A stretch of DNA of 37,330 nucleotides from Methyloglobulus morosus KoM1 (GTDB taxonomy: Bacteria > Pseudomonadota > Gammaproteobacteria > Methylococcales > Methylomonadaceae). The notes under the pieces are model-generated. The model saw only the letters and a list, made by a program, of their open reading frames with translations. It made no database searches and had not been told where the DNA came from. The number at the start of each line of letters is the position of its first letter. The first letter of the stretch is position 1. The position numbers and the translations under genes were made by a program. Of this stretch, positions 32,059 through 37,330 are shown one piece after another. The DNA is taken from positions 1 to 37,330 of the forward strand of contig NZ_AYLO01000033.1 in assembly GCF_000496735.2 (NCBI RefSeq), given 5' to 3'.

Positions 32059-33723
32059 ATGAACCGCCGTCACTTTTTGCAGGCTTTTGGTTTATTAGGG
32101 CTGTCGCCCGGCCTGACATCCTGCCTTACTTCGACTCCTGGCGTGCTTTACCCCGCCCCCGATTTCGGTAATGTCACGTTACTGCATATCACTGACTGTC
32201 ACGCCCAGTTACTTCCTGTGTATTACCGGGAGCCTTCTGTCAATAAGGGCCCTAGCAGTTTAAGCAATAGCCCCCCACATTTGACAGGGCAAGGATTCCT
32301 GGATTTTTTTGGCATTAAGCTAGGTTCGCGGGAGGCTTATGCCTTTACCCATCTTGATTTTGCTGAAGCGGCAGCGGTCTATGGGAAAATGGGCGGATTC
32401 GCGCAATTGGCGACGTTAATCAAACAAATCAAGCAATCCAGTTCGCATGGCAATTTTCTGTTGCTGGACGGCGGCGATACTTGGCAGGGTTCGGCGACCT
32501 CGTTATGGACGCAAGGTGCCGATATGTTGGCGGTTTGCAATCTGCTCGGCGTGGACGTAATGACCGGACATTGGGAATTTACCTATGGCGGTGACCAAGT
32601 AAAGGCCAATATCGAGCAATTTAAGGGCGACTTTGTTGCACAAAATGTGTCGCTTACCGAAGAGGCGCAGTTTGTTTCCGGTGCGGAAGCGAATTCAGCT
32701 TTTAAGCCTTACGTGATTAAAGAATTCAACAATGCCCGTATCGCCATAATCGGCCAGGCTTACCCTTATACGCCTATTGCGAACCCAAAACGGTTGGTTC
32801 CCGACTGGCAGTTCGGCATACAGGAACAGCGTTTGCAACAGACGGTTAACAAGTTAAGGCAACAAAAAAGCGCTGACGTGATTATCCTGCTCTCCCATAA
32901 CGGTATGGATGTCGATTTAAAGTTGGCGGCTAGGGTGTCCGGTATCGATGTGATATTGGGCGGTCATACCCATGATGCCATCCCCAAGCCAATCTGGGTA
33001 CAAAATAATTACGGTAAAACCTGCGTGGCCAATGCGGGCAGCCATGGTAAGTTTGTGGCAGTGCTGGATTTGGATATTCGCCGAAACCGACTGCATGATT
33101 TGCGCTATCGCTTATTGCCCGTCTTTTCAAATCTGCTTGAGCCGGATGCCCAAATGCAGCAATTAATTGACAGGATAAGGCAACCTTTCCGGGAAAAATT
33201 ACAGCAACCATTAGGCGTTGCCGATAAGCTGCTTTATCGCCGCGACACCTATAAAGGCACATTCGACCAATTGCTACTGGATGCCTTGCTCAAAGAAAAC
33301 GAGTCGCAGATCGCCTTATCACCGGGTTTTCGTTGGGGGACGACGCTGTTACCAGGACAGGTGATTACTTATGAGGATGTGATGAACCACACCGCCATCA
33401 CCTATCCGAACACGCAACGCCGCAACCTAACAGGTGCTGAAATTAAGGCGATTTTGGAAGATGCAGCAGATAACGTGTTTAATCCTGATCCGTATTATCA
33501 ACAGGGTGGCGATATGGTAAGGGCAGGCGGTATGAATTTTCAGTGTGAACCCAATGCCGAATTCGGGCAACGCATCAGCCAAATGCGCTTAAGCAATGGC
33601 GCATTGTTGGACGCAAACAGCACATATCCCGTTTCAAGTTGGGCATCGGTCAATCAATTGGCGGAAGGCAGGCCGATTCCTGATGTGTTGGTGGACTATT
33701 TGAAGCGGATTAACTTTAATTAA
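32059..33723 (+). CDS. soxB: SoxB-like thiosulfohydrolase / 5'-nucleotidase family protein
   Basis: 554 residues from the ATG at 32059; an in-frame GTG at 32038 would add seven residues ahead of the twin-arginine signal. Tat signal 'NRRHFLQAFGLLGL' is followed by 'LTSC', which fits a lipobox (Cys22). Calcineurin-type metallophosphatase domain: Asp46/His48 ('ITDCHAQLLP'), 'LLDGGDTWQGS', SoxB-typical 'GHWEFTYG', 'LLSHNGMDVD' and 'LGGHTHDAIP'. The C-terminal 5'-nucleotidase domain ends near 'WASVNQLAEG'. SoxB hydrolyses sulfate from a cysteine-bound thiosulfonate on SoxYZ in the periplasm and contains two Mn ions. No soxYZ, soxA or soxX is seen in the window, so partner genes, if any, lie elsewhere. 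Confidence 0.88.
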   Translation: MNRRHFLQAFGLLGLSPGLTSCLTSTPGVLYPAPDFGNVTLLHITDCHAQLLPVYYREPSVNKGPSSLSNSPPHLTGQGFLDFFGIKLGSREAYAFTHLDFAEAAAVYGKMGGFAQLATLIKQIKQSSSHGNFLLLDGGDTWQGSATSLWTQGADMLAVCNLLGVDVMTGHWEFTYGGDQVKANIEQFKGDFVAQNVSLTEEAQFVSGAEANSAFKPYVIKEFNNARIAIIGQAYPYTPIANPKRLVPDWQFGIQEQRLQQTVNKLRQQKSADVIILLSHNGMDVDLKLAARVSGIDVILGGHTHDAIPKPIWVQNNYGKTCVANAGSHGKFVAVLDLDIRRNRLHDLRYRLLPVFSNLLEPDAQMQQLIDRIRQPFREKLQQPLGVADKLLYRRDTYKGTFDQLLLDALLKENESQIALSPGFRWGTTLLPGQVITYEDVMNHTAITYPNTQRRNLTGAEIKAILEDAADNVFNPDPYYQQGGDMVRAGGMNFQCEPNAEFGQRISQMRLSNGALLDANSTYPVSSWASVNQLAEGRPIPDVLVDYLKRINFN

Positions 33724-33900
33724 GAAAGCACTTTTTGTTAGACTATAATCATCTGTCGTTGATCGGCTTAGTGATCCGGTCGGCGTTAACAAGCCCATCG
33801 GTCATAGCCAAGTCAAATCCTATGAATGCGTTGGATCAACAAAAGCAAAACCAATCTCCCCAATAATAAAGATGTCATCGATAATAAAAAGAAGTTGGTT

Positions 33901-35253
33901 ATGGCTGAATCTCCTCTAATACAAAGAGTATATAAGTTAATTGCTGTGCTATTGCTGGGTATCCCTTCCTTGCTGCAAGCGGAAGATTTAATGGGCATCT
34001 ACGAACGCGCTTTGCAGAATGATCCCATTATTAAGCAAACCGAAGCCAAACGGTCTGCCGCTGGGGAAAGCAGGAATCAAGGGCTGGCACGATTTTTCCC
34101 TAACTTGGCCGCCACCGGTTCTTCCAGCAAAGAATGGCTGAACAACCAAAAAGCCAGGACATTTCGCGGCCCCTCATTTCAGGAATATTGGAACCACACG
34201 TTCAGCCTCAACCTGACTCAACCCCTGTTTCATTGGGAACATTGGGTGCAATTAAGCCAATCAGACAACCAAATCGCCCAGGCTGAGGCTGCATACCAGG
34301 CCGAGCTGCAAAAACTAATCGTAAGGACAACTGAAGCTTACTTTAATGTGCTGTCCGCCCAGGATAACCTGGAGTTTACGGTGTCCGAAAAACAAGCCAT
34401 CTCCAAACAGTTGGAGCAAGCCAAAGAACGCTTTGAGGTCGGCATCATCCCTATCACTGATGTCTACGAAGCACAAGCCGCTTTCGACCAGACCACTGCC
34501 AATGAATTGGAAGCGGCAAACAATCTGGACAACCAAAAAGAAGCGTTAAGGGAAATCATCGGGGAAAGCGAAGGCGATATTGATCCGCTCGGCGAAACCC
34601 TGCCCTTAAAAAAACCCGAACCGGAAAACCTATCGAAATGGGACGAAAACGCCGAAGCCAATAATTTGAGCGTTATTGCTGCTTTTAACCAGATGGAAAT
34701 TGCGCGTAAGACGGTGGACATCCAGCGCAGTGGACATTATCCCAAACTGGATTTGGTTGGTTCTTATGCCGCGACGGACAACAATAGCACTTTTGGGCTG
34801 CGCGGAGATACCGAAAGTATCGGCATTCAATTGAACGTACCCTTATTTGAAGGCGGCGCTGTCAATTCAAGGACACGACAGGCCAGTTACGAGTACGAAG
34901 CCACCAAAGAAAATTTAACTGCAGTCAAACGCTCTGTAAAGCGTCAAGTCAATAACACCTACCGCAGTATACTGACCTCCATCAGCCGTATAGAAGCGCT
35001 TAAGGCCAGCGTGACTTCAGCCGCCAGTGCCCTGGAGGCGTCGGAAGCCGGGTCAGAGGTGGGCATCCGTACCATGGTCGACGTTTTGGTTGAGCAGCGT
35101 AATCTCTACCGCGCCAAACGAGACTTGTCCCGTGCCCGTTACGATTACTTGATCAACACCATCAAACTTAAGCAGACAACCAGTGATTTGACCCCAAAAG
35201 ACCTGGAACTGGTCAATAGCTTATTGGTAGCCAGCCCAACCCAGCCTAAATAA
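33901..35253 (+). CDS. tolC: TolC-family outer membrane channel protein
   Basis: 450 residues from the ATG at 33901, which begins a good signal peptide ('LIAVLLLGIPSLLQAEDL'); an in-frame ATG at 33826 would add 25 polar residues. TolC hallmarks: 'DLMGIYERALQNDPIIKQTE' at the mature start, 'PLFHWEHWVQLSQSDNQIAQAEAAY', 'TEAYFNVLSAQDNLEF', 'RFEVGIIPITDVYEAQAAFD' and 'LNVPLFEGGAVNSRTRQA', i.e. two repeats of a strand-helix unit. It forms the trimeric exit duct for type I secretion or RND efflux. No inner-membrane partner genes are adjacent, as is common for tolC. Confidence 0.93.
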   Translation: MAESPLIQRVYKLIAVLLLGIPSLLQAEDLMGIYERALQNDPIIKQTEAKRSAAGESRNQGLARFFPNLAATGSSSKEWLNNQKARTFRGPSFQEYWNHTFSLNLTQPLFHWEHWVQLSQSDNQIAQAEAAYQAELQKLIVRTTEAYFNVLSAQDNLEFTVSEKQAISKQLEQAKERFEVGIIPITDVYEAQAAFDQTTANELEAANNLDNQKEALREIIGESEGDIDPLGETLPLKKPEPENLSKWDENAEANNLSVIAAFNQMEIARKTVDIQRSGHYPKLDLVGSYAATDNNSTFGLRGDTESIGIQLNVPLFEGGAVNSRTRQASYEYEATKENLTAVKRSVKRQVNNTYRSILTSISRIEALKASVTSAASALEASEAGSEVGIRTMVDVLVEQRNLYRAKRDLSRARYDYLINTIKLKQTTSDLTPKDLELVNSLLVASPTQPK

Positions 35254-35447
35254 GTCGCCTGTCAAGTTGGGCGTCCGAAGTTTGGCTCACCTAGTTGTAA
35301 CCATTTTACTACCTCAGCATTCGGTCTTGCTATTCGGTAGGCAATCTGTGCCTTAGCAAAAAACACGATTATTGTCATTTAACAAGTCGTCCATTTAGGG
35401 TTATTATGTCGCCTATAACAATAACTAAGACACACCGGAGTTTGAAC

Positions 35448-36623
35448 ATGACAACCCCCTTAATACAATTGGCGTTGGATTCTTTGGATTTTGATCAAAC
35501 CATAAGCCTTGCCGAAAAAACCGCCCCTTACATCGACATTTTTGAAATCGGAACGCCTTGCATTAAACATAATGGCGTTGAACTGGTTAAAGCGTTACGC
35601 GCCAAATTCCCCGACAAACTTATTCTGGTTGACTTGAAAACCATGGATGCCGGTGCTTATGAAGCGGCACCGTTTTATGCCGCAGGTGCCGATATTTGTA
35701 CGGTGTTGGGCGTATCGGGACCGGCAACCATAGCGGGTGTCGTCAAGGCCGCTGCGGCGCAGGGTGCGGAAGCGCAAGTCGATTTGATTAACGTACAAAA
35801 CAAACTGGAATGCGCCAAAATTTCTGCTGCGTTGGGTGCGCGGATTATCGGCGTACACACAGGCTTAGATGCCCAAGCGGCAGGCCAAACCCCTTACGCC
35901 GACTTGAATGCCGTTGCCAAATTAGGCTTGGATGTCAGGATTTCCGTGGCTGGCGGGATCAATCCATCAACGGTGCAACAAGTGGTGGATTCAGGCGCTG
36001 ATATTATTGTCGTGGGGGCGGCCATTTATGGCGCACCTTGCCCTATCGAAGCCGCCCGTAACATACGCCGCATCGTCGAAGGCAAAACCACGCACAGGGA
36101 TAGGATCCTCGATAAAATTTCCAGCGTATTGTCGGCCACTAATGATGCCTATTATCAGCAATTGACCGATATGTTGGATAGCGCCAACCGGATTTTTATC
36201 GCCGGTGCCGGCCGTTCCGGTTTGGTGGGACGGTTTTTTGCCATGCGTTTGGTGCATAGCGGCTACGATACCAGTATGGTAGGGGAAGTTGTGACACCCA
36301 GTATTAATGCGGGGGATTTGTTGGTCGTTATCTCGGGTTCAGGCGAAACCGAACAACTGATCGCTTTCACCAAAAAAGCGCGGTCGATGGGTGCAAAAAT
36401 ATTGCTGATTTGCTCCAAAGCCAGTTCAACCATCGGCGATATGGCCGATGCCGTCTTCCAGATCGGGCGTAGCGACCAGTACGGTAAAGTGCTGGGCATG
36501 CCGATGGGTACCATTTTTGAATTGTCCACCTTATCCTTCCTGGAAGGTGCAATATCACATATCATCCACGAAAAAGGTATACCGGAAGAAGTCATGCGTA
36601 CACGGCATGCTAATTTGGAATAA
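35448..36623 (+). CDS. hps-phi: Fused 3-hexulose-6-phosphate synthase / 6-phospho-3-hexuloisomerase
   Basis: 391 residues. The N-terminal HPS domain (~1-207) is an OMP-decarboxylase-fold aldolase with the catalytic 'DLKTMD' (Asp62, Lys64, Asp67) and 'GGINPSTVQQVVDSGADIIVVG'; it condenses formaldehyde with ribulose 5-phosphate. The C-terminal PHI domain (~215-391) is a SIS isomerase ('FIAGAGRSGLVGRFFAMRL', 'VISGSGETEQLIAF') that makes fructose 6-phosphate. Fusion channels the RuMP-cycle intermediate. The ATG at 35448 is chosen over 35406 because CGGAG lies seven nt ahead. Such fusions are known in type I methanotrophs and in archaea. The gene is monocistronic, followed by two terminator-like hairpins. 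Confidence 0.96.
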   Translation: MTTPLIQLALDSLDFDQTISLAEKTAPYIDIFEIGTPCIKHNGVELVKALRAKFPDKLILVDLKTMDAGAYEAAPFYAAGADICTVLGVSGPATIAGVVKAAAAQGAEAQVDLINVQNKLECAKISAALGARIIGVHTGLDAQAAGQTPYADLNAVAKLGLDVRISVAGGINPSTVQQVVDSGADIIVVGAAIYGAPCPIEAARNIRRIVEGKTTHRDRILDKISSVLSATNDAYYQQLTDMLDSANRIFIAGAGRSGLVGRFFAMRLVHSGYDTSMVGEVVTPSINAGDLLVVISGSGETEQLIAFTKKARSMGAKILLICSKASSTIGDMADAVFQIGRSDQYGKVLGMPMGTIFELSTLSFLEGAISHIIHEKGIPEEVMRTRHANLE

Positions 36624-36653
36624 TATTTTCCTTATTTTAATTTTCCTCGCCCC

Positions 36654-36684
36654 AGCCCTCTCTAGCGGGAGAGGGCTCTTTATT
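36654..36684 (+). terminator. Rho-independent terminator of hps-phi
   Basis: Stem AGCCCTCTC / GAGAGGGCT (9 bp, perfect, 6-nt loop), followed by a T-rich tail CTTTATTGCTT. It begins about 30 nt after the hps-phi stop codon. Confidence 0.75.
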
Positions 36685-36703
36685 GCTTAATTACTTAGTG
36701 GTA

Positions 36704-36740
36704 GTGACACTTCGGCATTGGAACAATGCTTTTTTGTCAC
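36704..36740 (+). terminator. Second terminator-like nested hairpin
   Basis: Inner stem GCATTG-GAA-CAATGC (36715-36729) is followed directly by TTTTTT. An outer inverted repeat GTGACA (36704-36709) / TGTCAC (36735-36740) encloses it. It probably backs up the terminator just upstream. Confidence 0.55.
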
Positions 36741-36898
36741 CTATATTCAACCCATGCTATGACTTATTACCACATGGCAATGTTAATACTACGCACCTAA
36801 ATTCCTTGGAGTTAGATAGACTTCCAAAAGCCAACCCAATTCCGGCAAGGGGTTCTCTGGCGTAACTTGTTTCGGTTTCATATTGTTAATGGTGCCAA

Positions 36899-37237
36899 AT
36901 GGATATTACAAATTCTTATTCGGAAGAAGTTAGGAAAGCGATTGAGGCCGATTTTTTGCTGCTCGACAATGACCATAAAAATGCTTTCCTTGCAGCGCAC
37001 AACTTTGACTCCAGTATGCCTGATTTTACCAATGCAACATTGGCGCAACTTTGGTCGATGGAAATATTTATGCTGAAAAGCCTGTCGCAGGATCAATTAT
37101 CGCGCAGAATGTGGATCATCAGGGAAAAGTTCCGCTTACAAGCGGGCGATGCTGTTTTTGGCGTTTACTTGGCAAACCTCCCTGAAGCGATAACCGATAA
37201 AGCATTAAAACAAGGTGTCAGCAGCGGGTATTGTTAA
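36899..37237 (+). CDS. Hypothetical protein, unknown function
   Basis: 112 residues, soluble and mostly helical, with no signal peptide or membrane segment. Sequence features: acidic N-terminus ('YSEEVRKAIEADFLLLDNDHKNAF'), a Trp/Met-rich middle ('LAQLWSMEIFMLKSLSQDQL') and a single Cys at the very C-terminus ('SSGYC'). I do not recognise a family. It has its own ATG but only a weak ribosome site, and follows two terminators, so it is probably transcribed on its own. Confidence 0.55.
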   Translation: MDITNSYSEEVRKAIEADFLLLDNDHKNAFLAAHNFDSSMPDFTNATLAQLWSMEIFMLKSLSQDQLSRRMWIIREKFRLQAGDAVFGVYLANLPEAITDKALKQGVSSGYC

Positions 37238-37288
37238 GTTAGTATAGCATTTGCTACACTTACCCAATTTGTAGGGGTAAAGGCTAAT

Positions 37289-37330
37289 ATGAATTGTCCA
37301 AAATGTGGTTCGACCGATTGCGGCAAAGAT
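37289..37330 (+). CDS. Start of a zinc-ribbon protein, cut by window edge (possibly IS1-type)
   Basis: The 14 visible codons read 'MNCPKCGSTDCGKD': a CxxC zinc-ribbon half. IS1-family transposase first frames often begin this way, and the upstream TTACCC...GGGTAA inverted repeat (37259-37280) would fit an element end, but the fragment is too short to decide. Confidence 0.4.
   Translation, partial: MNCPKCGSTDCGKD

Noticed and set aside
1-37330. tRNA, rRNA and CRISPR search by eye
   Set aside because: No T-arm-like consensus with matching stems, no rRNA-like blocks and no regularly spaced repeats were seen.

Overview
The window looks like a chromosome segment of a gammaproteobacterial type I methanotroph (order Methylococcales). 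This is an inference from gene content: a fused hexulose-phosphate synthase/isomerase (RuMP pathway), a formaldehyde-activating-enzyme paralogue, glycolate oxidase glcDEF, a SoxB-like protein, and several proteins with PEP-CTERM-type sorting tails. No tRNA, rRNA or CRISPR array was seen. Species cannot be fixed from this sequence.

Left part (1-7465). A minus-strand operon holds a TonB-dependent siderophore-type receptor, a YfiR-family periplasmic protein and a large multi-PAS hybrid histidine kinase whose C-terminus is cut by the window edge. The kinase has a YfiN-like (CHASE8-type) periplasmic sensor, so the operon looks like a YfiR-type signalling module wired to a phosphorelay. Its upstream region carries a perfect FNR/Anr-type box and a 12-bp palindrome. 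Divergently lies a small secreted protein with a VPEID-type C-terminal sorting tail.

Accessory part (7466-16329). A class II Fic protein with two inverted repeats just upstream, a Phd/PIN (VapC) toxin-antitoxin pair with a palindromic operator, a YadGH-like ABC exporter, a helicase remnant and a large membrane-anchored NACHT NTPase, followed by nearly 0.9 kb of AT-rich non-coding DNA. It resembles a defence or mobile-gene hotspot.

Central cassette (16330-23763). Five co-directional genes, mostly overlapping: an exosortase with an EpsI-like C-terminal domain, a VIT/von Willebrand A protein with its own PEP-CTERM tail, a polytopic DUF4173/DUF4153-like membrane protein, an OmpR-type response regulator and its histidine kinase. 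This appears to be a dedicated one-enzyme/one-substrate surface-sorting system with its own two-component control. It is laid out like the proteobacterial dedicated sortase system but is built on an exosortase, and is the most interesting item here.

Right part (23764-37330). Decayed and small genes (truncated metal-dependent hydrolase, frameshifted DUF962/Mpo1-like gene, IS remnants) lie among three hairpin-forming repeats. One repeat has inserted into the 3' end of a PEP-CTERM-type gene. The remaining genes are a glyoxalase I, the Fae paralogue, glcDEF, an orphan SoxB-like protein, a TolC-like outer-membrane protein, hps-phi with two downstream terminators, a hypothetical protein and the start of a zinc-ribbon gene at the edge.
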